Assembly (NCBI GenBank): GCA_946480675.1
Contig: CAMLKS010000196.1
Span: 1-5,356, forward strand
Origin: an uncultured Bacteroidota bacterium
GTDB lineage: Bacteria; Bacteroidota; Bacteroidia; Chitinophagales; Chitinophagaceae
Direction of reading: 5' to 3'
DNA: 5,356 bases
Made by a program: the position numbers and the translations under genes. The notes beneath the pieces are model-generated. The model searched no databases and was not told the origin of the DNA. It was given only the letters and a program-made list of their open reading frames with translations. Shown here piece by piece: positions 1 through 5,356 of this stretch (position 1 is its first letter; every line of letters begins with the position of its first letter).

Positions 1-70
1 TGTGTTTGTTCGTTTGATGATGCAAATATGGCCCTATGGCAGGCTGATAGCCAAACTTTAAAGGCAGGTT

Positions 71-92
71 AACCGGTTGTTAGGAACTGGTT
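71..92 (+). terminator. Hairpin, possible terminator of an upstream gene
   Basis: AACCGGTT (71-78) can pair with AACTGGTT (85-92) across a 6-base loop GTTAGG. This gives eight pairs, one of them a G-U wobble in RNA. It lies 10 bases after the TAA at 59-61 that closes one of the frames entering from the left edge, and only TT follows it, so it is a weak intrinsic terminator at best. The left arm overlaps a second palindrome, GGTTAACC (67-74), so a DNA-binding site is an alternative reading. Confidence 0.3.
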
Positions 93-113
93 TGCAAACG
101 CTTAACAAGCTAT

Positions 114-142
114 GGGTGAATGCAGAAAATGTAGGGGTGAAT
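114..142. repeat. Direct repeat GGGTGAAT, 21 bp apart
   Basis: The octamer GGGTGAAT occurs at 114-121 and again at 135-142, so its start-to-start distance is 21 bp, or two helical turns. Both copies lie just upstream of the candidate promoter of the dehydrogenase gene, the spacing expected if a dimeric regulator bound one face of the DNA. No regulator is recognised, and two octamers in about 200 bp could be chance. Confidence 0.3.
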
Positions 143-150
143 AGCCGATA

Positions 151-182
151 TTTGTAATGAGGTAGTGAGGGTATAACTTTTG
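151..182 (+). promoter_or_regulatory. Candidate Bacteroidota-type promoter for the dehydrogenase-Nudix pair
   Basis: TTTG at 151-154 is followed after 19 bases by TAACTTTTG at 174-182. The known Bacteroidota sigma-ABfr promoter has a -33 TTTG, about 19-21 bases, then a -7 TAnnTTTG. The match here is good except for one extra base between TA and TTTG. It would start transcription near 190, leaving a leader of about 20 bases before the ATG at 210. The position suits the gene well; the call rests only on this resemblance. Confidence 0.35.
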
Positions 183-209
183 TAACACCATTCTAAAACC
201 GTTTTGTCC

Positions 210-1346
210 ATGCATACCAGGTATTTTGCATTAACCATTTTGCTATCGGCACTATGTACGTTTAACAGCGCCTGTAAGAACAAAGCGCTCCATAAGGTAG
301 AGGACCCGCGCCTGCAGGATATCAAGCTGCCGGCCGGCTTTCACATCAGCATATTTGCCGATAGTGTTGATAATGCCCGTTCGCTGGCGATGGGGGATAA
401 AGGCACCATCTTTGTTGGCAACCGCCAGGGCGATAAGGTATATGCCCTTGTAGATAAGGATGCAGATGGCGTAGCCGATGAGCGGCATACCATAGCCAGC
501 GGCATGAACATGCCCAATGGCGTAGCCTTCAGGCAGGGGGCTCTATATGTGGCCGAAGTCAACAATGTATGGCGCTTTGATAATATAGAAGCCAACCTTG
601 CCAATCCCCCGAAGCCTGTATTGGTAAGCGATAACTTCCCCGGCGATACACACCACGGCTGGAAGTACATAGCTTTCGGGCCCGACGATAAGCTGTATGT
701 GCCCGTAGGTGCGCCCTGCAATATCTGTGATGACAATGAGAAAGACCCACGTTATGCATCCATTACCCGCATGAACCCCGATGGTAGTGGGTTTGAGGTA
801 TATGCCCATGGCATACGCAATACGGTGGGCTTTACCTGGCATCCTGATACAAAGGCACTATGGTTTACCGAAAATGGTCGCGACCAGATGGGCGATGATG
901 TGCCCGGCGATGAACTGAACACTGCACCACAGGCTAATATGCATTTCGGTTACCCCTACTGCCATGCGGGCACTATCAAAGATCCCGAATATGGCGACAG
1001 GCATGCATGTAGTGAGTTTACACCGCCGGTAGCGGTGCTAGCACCACATACGGCTGCGTTGGGTGTTAAGTTCTATACCGGTAGTATGTTCCCGGCTGAG
1101 TATAAGAACCGTATTATAATAGCTGAGCATGGCTCTTGGAACCGCAGTACGCCCATTGGCTACCGGCTTACCATGGTGAAGCTGGATGGCGATAAGTCTG
1201 TAAGCTATGAGCCTTTTGCAGAAGGTTGGCTGAAGAACGGCAAGGCTTGGGGCAGGCCGGTAGATGTGCTGCAACTGAAAGACGGCTCCCTGCTCGTATC
1301 TGATGACTTTGCCAATGTTATCTATCGCATTACCTATAGTAAGTAG
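210..1346 (+). CDS. Putative lipoprotein, PQQ-type glucose/sorbosone dehydrogenase family
   Basis: A 378-residue secreted beta-propeller protein of the glucose/sorbosone dehydrogenase family (COG2133-like). Characterised members oxidise sugars with PQQ and calcium in the periplasm; the substrate here is unknown. The ATG at 210 is preferred; an in-frame TTG at 204 would add two residues. Residues 1-21 form a hydrophobic signal peptide ending NSA before Cys22, a plausible but non-canonical lipobox (Asn instead of Leu at -3). The residues after Cys22 are basic (KNK), unlike the acidic surface-export signal described in Bacteroidota, so a periplasm-facing anchor is inferred. Family-type motifs are DKDADG (82-87, calcium-loop-like), DTHHGW (146-151), the Cys170/Cys173 segment, HGIRN (200-204, containing the Arg-Asn pair matching catalytic Arg in soluble glucose dehydrogenase), GDDVPGDELN (228-237) and GRPVDV followed by LLVSDD near the C-terminus. 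No haem or cytochrome domain is fused. PQQ binding is inferred from family membership; many homologues are untested. It lies one base ahead of the Nudix gene. Confidence 0.88.
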   Translation: MHTRYFALTILLSALCTFNSACKNKALHKVEDPRLQDIKLPAGFHISIFADSVDNARSLAMGDKGTIFVGNRQGDKVYALVDKDADGVADERHTIASGMNMPNGVAFRQGALYVAEVNNVWRFDNIEANLANPPKPVLVSDNFPGDTHHGWKYIAFGPDDKLYVPVGAPCNICDDNEKDPRYASITRMNPDGSGFEVYAHGIRNTVGFTWHPDTKALWFTENGRDQMGDDVPGDELNTAPQANMHFGYPYCHAGTIKDPEYGDRHACSEFTPPVAVLAPHTAALGVKFYTGSMFPAEYKNRIIIAEHGSWNRSTPIGYRLTMVKLDGDKSVSYEPFAEGWLKNGKAWGRPVDVLQLKDGSLLVSDDFANVIYRITYSK

Positions 1347-1347
1347 C

Positions 1348-1806
1348 ATGAAAATAAGCGCCGGCATATTGCTCTATCGACTGGTGAATAAAGAACTACA
1401 GGTATTCCTGGTACACCCCGGCGGGCCTTTCTGGAAGCATAAGGATGAAGGCGCGTGGTCTATACCCAAAGGTGAAACGGAAGGGGAGACCCACCTGCTG
1501 GCTATAGCCAGCAAGGAGTTTCAGGAAGAAACCGGTACAGCTATTGATGGCGATTTTACAGCCCTGCAACCTGTGAAGCTAAAGAGCGGTAAGCGCATCT
1601 ATGCCTTTGCTATAGCGGGCGATATAGATGCCGATGCCATTCAAAGCAATACATTCTCGATGGAATGGCCGCCACGGTCGGGGAAGACGATAGAAGTGCC
1701 GGAAGTGGACCGGGCTGCGTGGTTTACCATAGCAGAAGCCCGAAAGAAGATGAACCCTGCGCAGGTTCCTCTATTAGATGAGCTATTAAGAGTAAATAAT
1801 ACATAA
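1348..1806 (+). CDS. Nudix family hydrolase (COG4119-like)
   Basis: A 152-residue predicted NTP or nucleoside-diphosphate-derivative pyrophosphohydrolase of the cytosol. The N-terminus MKISAGILLYR, the segment HPGGPFWKHKDEGAWSIPKGE (about residues 23-43) and the C-terminal MNPAQVPLLDELL are typical of the COG4119 branch of Nudix proteins, whose substrate is not known. The Nudix box (GX5EX7REUXEEXGU) begins at Gly42 and ends with KEFQEETG (56-63). The metal-binding glutamates Glu57, Glu60 and Glu61 are present, but Lys56 replaces the usual Arg, and Thr48 sits where the first Glu is expected, with Glu47 beside it. The start at 1348 was chosen because homologues begin at this methionine. An in-frame ATG at 1303 would add 15 residues inside the previous gene. 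The ATG follows the upstream TAG after a single base, so co-transcription and perhaps translational coupling are likely. The stop codon lies within the left arm of the downstream hairpin. Confidence 0.9.
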   Translation: MKISAGILLYRLVNKELQVFLVHPGGPFWKHKDEGAWSIPKGETEGETHLLAIASKEFQEETGTAIDGDFTALQPVKLKSGKRIYAFAIAGDIDADAIQSNTFSMEWPPRSGKTIEVPEVDRAAWFTIAEARKKMNPAQVPLLDELLRVNNT

Positions 1807-1830
1807 GGCTGCCTCGACAGGCAGCCTTAT
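1803..1830. terminator. Hairpin between convergent genes, likely bidirectional terminator
   Basis: ATAAGGCTGCCT (1803-1814) and AGGCAGCCTTAT (1819-1830) form a perfect 12-bp stem with a CGAC loop. The left arm includes the TAA stop of the Nudix gene. On the - strand the stem begins 23 bases after the stop of the T9SS gene. Because it is symmetric, with A-rich left and T-rich right ends, it can serve both transcripts. No long T-run follows on either side, so its efficiency is uncertain. Confidence 0.75.
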
Positions 1831-1853
1831 ACATAGCATGTGTGTTGTTTGTA

Positions 1854-3509
1854 TTAGTTTGCTTTTTGCACTTTATAGGTGTGCATAAAACCTGTAGCAG
1901 TATTTTCTACTGTTATTAAGTACATGCCCGGTATCCAGGTGCGGCTTACCTGGTTCAGGTGGCTATTGATAAGATTGCCCATAGCACCGTGTACATCCAT
2001 TTTCCTGCCTGTTATATCCGTTACAGATACGGTGAGGAACTGTGCGTTCATTTCCGCAGGCAGTTGTATGTTCAGTTCATTGGTGTATGGATTAGGGAAG
2101 AACAGTACATCTTGTGCATCTGAAACGTTTTCTACGCCTGTAGTTTTAAATGCACTGGCTCCCCATGGTACATATTTATTATTCAGGTAGTAATCTGTAG
2201 CTGAACTGTACATAGTATATGTAGCAAACAGGCGTGCGTCTTCGTTCTGCTTGCTGAACTGCATGGCTTGTGTACCCGATAAATTAGGTACGTTTGACAC
2301 CGTCATATAGTCTGATACAAGCAGTGTACCGTTAACATGCATTTTTAATGCGACGTATTCAGCACCCGGATAGTAAGAATACCAGCCATAGTGTATGTTC
2401 TCGCCATCGTTATCGAAAGCGATGGTTGGCCAGTAGTTTATCATTGGGTTGCCCATACTGGTAGTAAGGTCTATCAGCGGAGCGATAGAACCATTGTTAA
2501 GTACGAATGTTGTCAATAAACCCGTGCTGCGCATACGCGCTTTGATACGTTGGAAGTCATCTGTATAGATATAAGACCAGTTGCCGATAGTATGGTCATC
2601 CGGACGGTCTAGATTGAGTGAGCCGGGACCTGCTGCTGTGTACATACTGAAGGTGCCCGGGGTCCAGTAGGCAAAGGCAGAGGGATTAACATCTATTACT
2701 GCCGGTGCAATGCCTCCGCCTGCCATTACAGTTGCCCATGGAATATCCGACACTGTAATATTTCCCTGGCCTGCGGCATTGTTATTCAAAAAGTAAACAA
2801 AGGATACCCGCGGAGTGCCACTGGCATTATAAACTTCTACATCAGGAAAAGCCTGTTGTGAAGAGCCTGCTATAGTAGCCATTGAACCAAAAGTGACACC
2901 GCCGCCAGAAGTGGTGCCTGCCAGCGCACGTATGCCTGTGCCCAGATCATCCCATGTAATGGTGAAATACCTGCAACGGAAACCATCTATACTGATACGG
3001 CTATATCCGCTCTGTGCATTCAACAGTACTGGTACGCCTATAGCCCCTATACCTGCAGTTGTCCATTTAAATACCTGGTAGTAGTGCCCTGCGCCATTTT
3101 TATAATAACTGGCTACTATGTAATAAGTGCCAGCGCCATCTACCACAATACTTACTTCCAGATCCATAAGATCCGGAGCTAAAGGCAGGTAGCCTGATTG
3201 GAGTACTACCGTATTGGCGGTATTGTACCGGCGATAGGCAATACCTGTAACGGCGCCACCTGCAACGCAAGGACTAGACATGCCGGCAGTGCTCCAGCTA
3301 TGAGCATACAAATTGCTGGCCGTGCCATAGAAGTTCATACCGGTATATGAATCGCTGCCAATATGCAGCGGACGGCATGCTGCCGATGTGCCCGGCCCCG
3401 GCAATGCAGCAGGGGTAGTGGTAGGCGAAATAAATGCAAATGCTGATTGAATACCCCACAGCATCATTGCTGCTAAGGAGAGCAGATTTAATAAACGGTT
3501 GTTTTTCAT
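1854..3509 (-). CDS. Secreted protein with T9SS type A C-terminal sorting domain
   Basis: A 551-residue exported protein of unknown function. Residues 1-25 are a classic signal peptide (KNNR, a hydrophobic stretch, then SAFA before Phe26). A Pro/Thr-rich stretch follows (about 28-42). The C-terminal ~80 residues match the type A sorting domain that directs cargo through the type IX system to the surface or medium: VLFFPNPYTNELNIQLP (468-484), VSVTDITGRKM (494-504) and PGMYLITVENTATG (527-540), ending KVQKAN. Such domains are normally cleaved on export. The central ~400 residues show no family I recognise and no catalytic motif. They are rich in Tyr, Gly, Ser and Thr with recurring beta-strand segments, which suggests a beta-propeller or similar beta-rich repeat fold. 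Mature Cys are few (45, 81, 179). The ATG at 3507-3509 is directly followed by the signal peptide, so the start is secure. It is flanked by hairpins and appears monocistronic. A binding or adhesion role is only a guess. Confidence 0.85.
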   Translation of the reverse strand: MKNNRLLNLLSLAAMMLWGIQSAFAFISPTTTPAALPGPGTSAACRPLHIGSDSYTGMNFYGTASNLYAHSWSTAGMSSPCVAGGAVTGIAYRRYNTANTVVLQSGYLPLAPDLMDLEVSIVVDGAGTYYIVASYYKNGAGHYYQVFKWTTAGIGAIGVPVLLNAQSGYSRISIDGFRCRYFTITWDDLGTGIRALAGTTSGGGVTFGSMATIAGSSQQAFPDVEVYNASGTPRVSFVYFLNNNAAGQGNITVSDIPWATVMAGGGIAPAVIDVNPSAFAYWTPGTFSMYTAAGPGSLNLDRPDDHTIGNWSYIYTDDFQRIKARMRSTGLLTTFVLNNGSIAPLIDLTTSMGNPMINYWPTIAFDNDGENIHYGWYSYYPGAEYVALKMHVNGTLLVSDYMTVSNVPNLSGTQAMQFSKQNEDARLFATYTMYSSATDYYLNNKYVPWGASAFKTTGVENVSDAQDVLFFPNPYTNELNIQLPAEMNAQFLTVSVTDITGRKMDVHGAMGNLINSHLNQVSRTWIPGMYLITVENTATGFMHTYKVQKAN

Positions 3510-3707
3510 GAATAATGGTTTTTAATGATGATTTAAATAGTAGCGCCAACACATGCTATGAGTGGGCTTGCAGGTGCATAGGTAATTTCAATAAGTTTGG
3601 GAATGGCTATGTTTGAGCAGCGTGCTTTGCGTGAAGTTGGTTCATGATGTATAGTGATTGGTGATATATAAAGTTATACTAAAAAACTAATAAGGTTCCA
3701 TTAAATT
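3510..3707. other. Intergenic region upstream of the T9SS gene
   Basis: About 200 bp with no open frame worth calling on either strand. It should hold the promoter and leader of the T9SS gene, but no clean TAnnTTTG element is seen on the - strand. The closest is a TATAACTTT sequence reading leftwards at 3678-3670, part of an inverted repeat TATAA-AG-TTATA (3667-3678) about 160 bases from the start codon. On the + strand there are two exact TAnnTTTG matches (3592-3599 and 3608-3615), although no + strand gene follows. Confidence 0.5.
3568..3599 (+). promoter_or_regulatory. Promoter-like element with no + strand gene behind it
   Basis: TTG at 3568-3570 is followed after 21 bases by TAAGTTTG (3592-3599), an exact TAnnTTTG match. 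A second match, TATGTTTG, is at 3608-3615 without a fitting upstream element. Transcription would run rightwards for about 130 bases into the hairpin at 3708-3735, which has a short T-run on this strand. This could be a small RNA promoter, or a chance match in A/T-rich intergenic DNA. Confidence 0.18.
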
Positions 3708-3735
3708 ACAAAGCCTGCTGATAAGCAGGCTTTGT
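3708..3735 (-). terminator. Intrinsic terminator of the phosphohexomutase gene
   Basis: ACAAAGCCTGCT (3708-3719) and AGCAGGCTTTGT (3724-3735) form a perfect 12-bp stem with a four-base GATA loop. On the - strand it begins seven bases after the stop of the mutase gene and is followed by AATTTAATGG. On the + strand it is followed by TTT then GG, so it could also stop rightward transcription. Its place between two same-strand genes indicates that the mutase and T9SS genes are separate transcription units. Confidence 0.8.
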
Positions 3736-3742
3736 TTTGGAA

Positions 3743-5149
3743 TTACATGAGTATCGTTTTCTTAACATCTTCCAGTATATCCAGCGTTTCTTCTTTGCTG
3801 TTTCCCTCTGCATATACACGCAGCAATGGCTCTGTGCCAGATGCACGCAGCATTACCCAGCCGCCGTTATCCAGGTGGTATTTGATACCATCTATATCTT
3901 CTATACGTCCGAAACCATACTTCTCGAACTGCGTATATCCTTTATCTGCCGCCTTCTTGATGATGGCTTCTTTCTTTTCGTTTTCCAGTGTCAGGTCATT
4001 ACGCTCGTACACGAAACGGCCTACTACTTCATATACCTCTTCACACAGTTGTTTTAGTGTTTTGCCTGTTTCATTCATGAACTGGTATAATGCCAGTCCA
4101 TCGTAGATACCATCGCGCTCCGGTATATGGCCTTTTACAGCGATACCGCCGCTTTCTTCACCACCCACGAGTATATCTTCCTGCGTCATCAGTTCGCTGA
4201 TGTATTTAAAGCCAATAGGCGTTACCTCTATTGGCAAGCCATACGCATCGCACATGCGTTTAACACGGTCGGTAACAGAGAACGCTACGGCTACCTTGCC
4301 GGTCATTCCTTTGTACTTGTGCAGATAGTGTATCAGCAGCAGGATGATGTGGTGGGCATCAACAAAATTGCCATCCTCATCGTACAGGCCTATACGGTCT
4401 GCATCGCCATCCGTAGCCAACCCTATCTTTATTTCAGGCGTATTGGCAACAGTTTTTGCCAGTTCCTGCAGGTTTTTATCCAGTGGTTCCGGCGCCTGAC
4501 CGTGGAAACCAGGGTTATCATCGCAATGCAGGAATGTAGCGGTAGGGAACAGGCGGCGCATTACATTTTGCCCTGCACCATACATAGCATCGTAAGCCAG
4601 CTTGAACGGTGATTTGTTCAAAGCCTCGATGTCAAACTTTTCCTGCAGGTAGCTTACATACATATCCTCCAGGTTTATGTATTCCAGCAAGCCCTGTGCC
4701 TGCCAGTGTTTCAGGCCTTCGTTAGGTATTTCTACCGTATCGGGTATCAGGGCCTCTACCGCAGCTATATCATTGGGACTGGAAGGGCCACCATGTGCGC
4801 CTTTCAGCTTGTAGCCATTGTATGTTGGCGGATTGTGAGAAGCTGTGATGATAACCCCTTGCTGCGCACCTACCTGCAGCACACCGAAAGATATCATAGG
4901 TGTGCTTACAAAGCCTTCTGCCATTACTACTTTAATGCCATTGGCACATAGCACTTTCGCTACTGTTTCTACAAACAGCGGACCGCCAAAGCGGCAATCG
5001 TGGCCCAGCAGCACCGTAGGGCGGTCGCTGCGCTGCAGCAGCCAGTGCGATAAACCTTTGGTAACACGGGCTACATTATATACAGTAAAATCTTTGGCGA
5101 TGATGGCGCGCCATCCGTCGGTGCCAAATTTTATCTTATCGATAGTCAT
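3743..5149 (-). CDS. Phosphoglucomutase/phosphomannomutase family protein
   Basis: A 468-residue cytosolic alpha-D-phosphohexomutase, full length for the family, that interconverts hexose 1- and 6-phosphates through a phosphoserine and a bisphosphate intermediate. All four signature loops are visible. KFGTDGWR is at 7-14. The active-site TASHNP is at 102-107, with Ser104 the phosphorylated residue. The metal-binding DGDADR is at 247-252 (Asp247, Asp249, Asp251). The sugar-specificity loop GGEESGG is at 329-335, and the phosphate-binding RASGTEPLLRVYAE is at 435-448. The sugar loop lacks the final His of GEMSGH or GEQSGH, which argues against GlmM and leaves glucose- or mannose-phosphate as likely substrates; sequence alone does not decide between them. 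The product would feed glycogen, nucleotide-sugar and envelope polysaccharide synthesis. The start at 5149 puts the family N-terminus MTIDKIKFGTDGW in place. There is no Shine-Dalgarno sequence, as is usual in this phylum. It is apparently monocistronic. Confidence 0.93.
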   Translation of the reverse strand: MTIDKIKFGTDGWRAIIAKDFTVYNVARVTKGLSHWLLQRSDRPTVLLGHDCRFGGPLFVETVAKVLCANGIKVVMAEGFVSTPMISFGVLQVGAQQGVIITASHNPPTYNGYKLKGAHGGPSSPNDIAAVEALIPDTVEIPNEGLKHWQAQGLLEYINLEDMYVSYLQEKFDIEALNKSPFKLAYDAMYGAGQNVMRRLFPTATFLHCDDNPGFHGQAPEPLDKNLQELAKTVANTPEIKIGLATDGDADRIGLYDEDGNFVDAHHIILLLIHYLHKYKGMTGKVAVAFSVTDRVKRMCDAYGLPIEVTPIGFKYISELMTQEDILVGGEESGGIAVKGHIPERDGIYDGLALYQFMNETGKTLKQLCEEVYEVVGRFVYERNDLTLENEKKEAIIKKAADKGYTQFEKYGFGRIEDIDGIKYHLDNGGWVMLRASGTEPLLRVYAEGNSKEETLDILEDVKKTILM

Positions 5150-5190
5150 TTCGGGATTGATTTATTTAGTGGTGTTTATGATATGGGCAT

Positions 5191-5198
5191 CAAAAATA
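5191..5198 (-). promoter_or_regulatory. Candidate -7 element of the mutase gene
   Basis: Read on the - strand this is TATTTTTG, an exact match to the Bacteroidota TAnnTTTG -7 element, 41 bases upstream of the mutase ATG. The expected -33 TTTG is not seen 19-21 bases further upstream, so this is a half-supported promoter. Confidence 0.3.
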
Positions 5199-5290
5199 GG
5201 AAACCTTTCGTTGCTATTGGCGGCTTTCCTTTGGTTTAATAAAGTATTCATGCTGAGGTGCAATGGCTTTATGTTGAAATTTCATATCTG

Positions 5291-5323
5291 TTGATAGTTT
5301 TTGATAGTTTTTGCTCGTTTTTT
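5291..5323. repeat. 10-bp tandem repeat with phased T-tracts
   Basis: TTGATAGTTT occurs twice in tandem (5291-5300, 5301-5310) and a third copy, TTGCTCGTTT (5311-5320), matches 8 of 10 bases. This puts T-runs at 5298-5302, 5308-5312 and 5318-5323, exactly one helical turn apart, with an A5 run at 5331-5335. Phased A/T-tracts of this kind bend DNA. The repeat is about 145 bp upstream of the mutase start. Confidence 0.6.
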
Positions 5324-5356
5324 GAGATGTAAAAACGCAATTGTTTGATTGTCAGC

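Larger units (their letters stand above)
1..209. other. Left-edge intergenic region, possible tail of an upstream gene
   Basis: No complete gene is visible here. Two + strand frames are open from the window edge. One reads VFVRLMMQIWPYGRLIAKL and stops with TAA at 59-61; the other stops with TAA at 70-72. Either could be the C-terminus of a gene lying mostly outside the window, and the first has the more protein-like composition, but about 20 codons are too few to decide. A hairpin just downstream (71-92) would suit the end of such a gene. The remainder holds a palindrome GTTTGCAAAC (90-99), a small GCTT-AAC-AAGC inverted repeat (100-110), a direct repeat and a candidate promoter for the dehydrogenase gene. 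Confidence 0.4.
5150..5356. other. Right-edge intergenic region upstream of the mutase
   Basis: Noncoding as far as can be seen. The only long frame crossing it is the tail of a reading on the opposite strand of the mutase gene. It should contain the mutase promoter and possibly the start region of a gene beyond the window. It holds a -7-like element (5191-5198), a loose inverted repeat AGGAAA (5198-5203) / TTTCCT (5225-5230), and the phased T-tract repeat at 5291-5323. Confidence 0.5.

Noticed and set aside
204..209. TTG start two codons before the dehydrogenase ATG
   Set aside because: ATG at 210 gives an intact signal peptide and ATG is the far commoner start; there is no ribosome-site evidence for TTG.
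717..731. Cys-Asn-Ile-Cys in the dehydrogenase as a possible haem c site
   Set aside because: A haem c site needs CxxCH; here the next residue is Asp. The Cys pair resembles one found in the sorbosone dehydrogenase-like family itself.
341..842. Several - strand open frames opposite the dehydrogenase gene
   Set aside because: They overlap a gene with clear family motifs and signal peptide and have no motif of their own.
1303..1347. Upstream in-frame ATG that would lengthen the Nudix protein by 15 residues
   Set aside because: The extra residues overlap the end of the dehydrogenase gene and precede the conserved family N-terminus MKISAGILLYR, so the ATG at 1348 is the better start.
3732..4106. 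Two + strand open frames of 106-124 codons at the 3' end of the mutase
   Set aside because: They are antisense to the conserved phosphate-binding domain of the mutase and are Ser/Phe-rich as expected for a reverse-complement reading.
4127..4612. 161-codon + strand open frame
   Set aside because: It lies entirely opposite the mutase gene, which carries all family motifs; its translation has no recognisable domain and looks like an opposite-strand artefact.
4845..5294. 149-codon + strand open frame running past the mutase start
   Set aside because: Most of it is antisense to the mutase N-terminus, composition is not protein-like, and no homologous motif is visible. The hydrophobic tail comes from A/T-rich intergenic DNA.
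1..5356. Mobile elements, CRISPR arrays, tRNA or rRNA genes, and defence or secondary-metabolite systems
   Set aside because: No transposase or integrase motif, spaced repeat array, tRNA-like fold or relevant protein family was seen on either strand.

Overview
The window looks like ordinary chromosomal DNA from a member of the Bacteroidota, probably a Chitinophagaceae-like bacterium. The main evidence is a secreted protein ending in a type IX secretion (T9SS) type A sorting domain. Start codons also lack Shine-Dalgarno sequences, there are TAnnTTTG-like promoter elements, and ATA is used freely for isoleucine in all genes. The assignment below phylum level is a guess.

Layout. Positions 1-209 are a gene-poor left edge with two open frames that close at 59-61 and 70-72 (possibly the tail of an upstream gene), a hairpin at 71-92, a short direct repeat and a candidate promoter. 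Two + strand genes follow, one base apart: a putative lipoprotein of the PQQ-type glucose/sorbosone dehydrogenase family (210-1346) and a Nudix hydrolase (1348-1806). A 12-bp perfect hairpin at 1803-1830 closes this pair and also lies just past the end of the next, convergent gene. On the - strand are a 551-residue T9SS cargo protein (1854-3509) and a phosphoglucomutase/phosphomannomutase family enzyme (3743-5149). They are separated by 233 bp that hold a second strong hairpin at 3708-3735. The right edge (5150-5356) is the upstream region of the mutase, with a possible -7 element and three T-tracts phased at 10 bp.

How the genes relate. The dehydrogenase and Nudix genes are very probably co-transcribed and perhaps translationally coupled, but no shared pathway is evident. 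The mutase is a central sugar-phosphate enzyme and the T9SS protein is an exported, probably cell-surface or secreted protein. Each appears to be its own transcription unit, as hairpins separate them. I see no mobile element, CRISPR array, tRNA, rRNA or defence system, and no convincing undescribed multi-gene system. The points most worth a second look are the altered Nudix box, the repeated beta-strand pattern in the T9SS protein, a possible short + strand transcript in 3568-3738, and the phased T-tracts upstream of the mutase.
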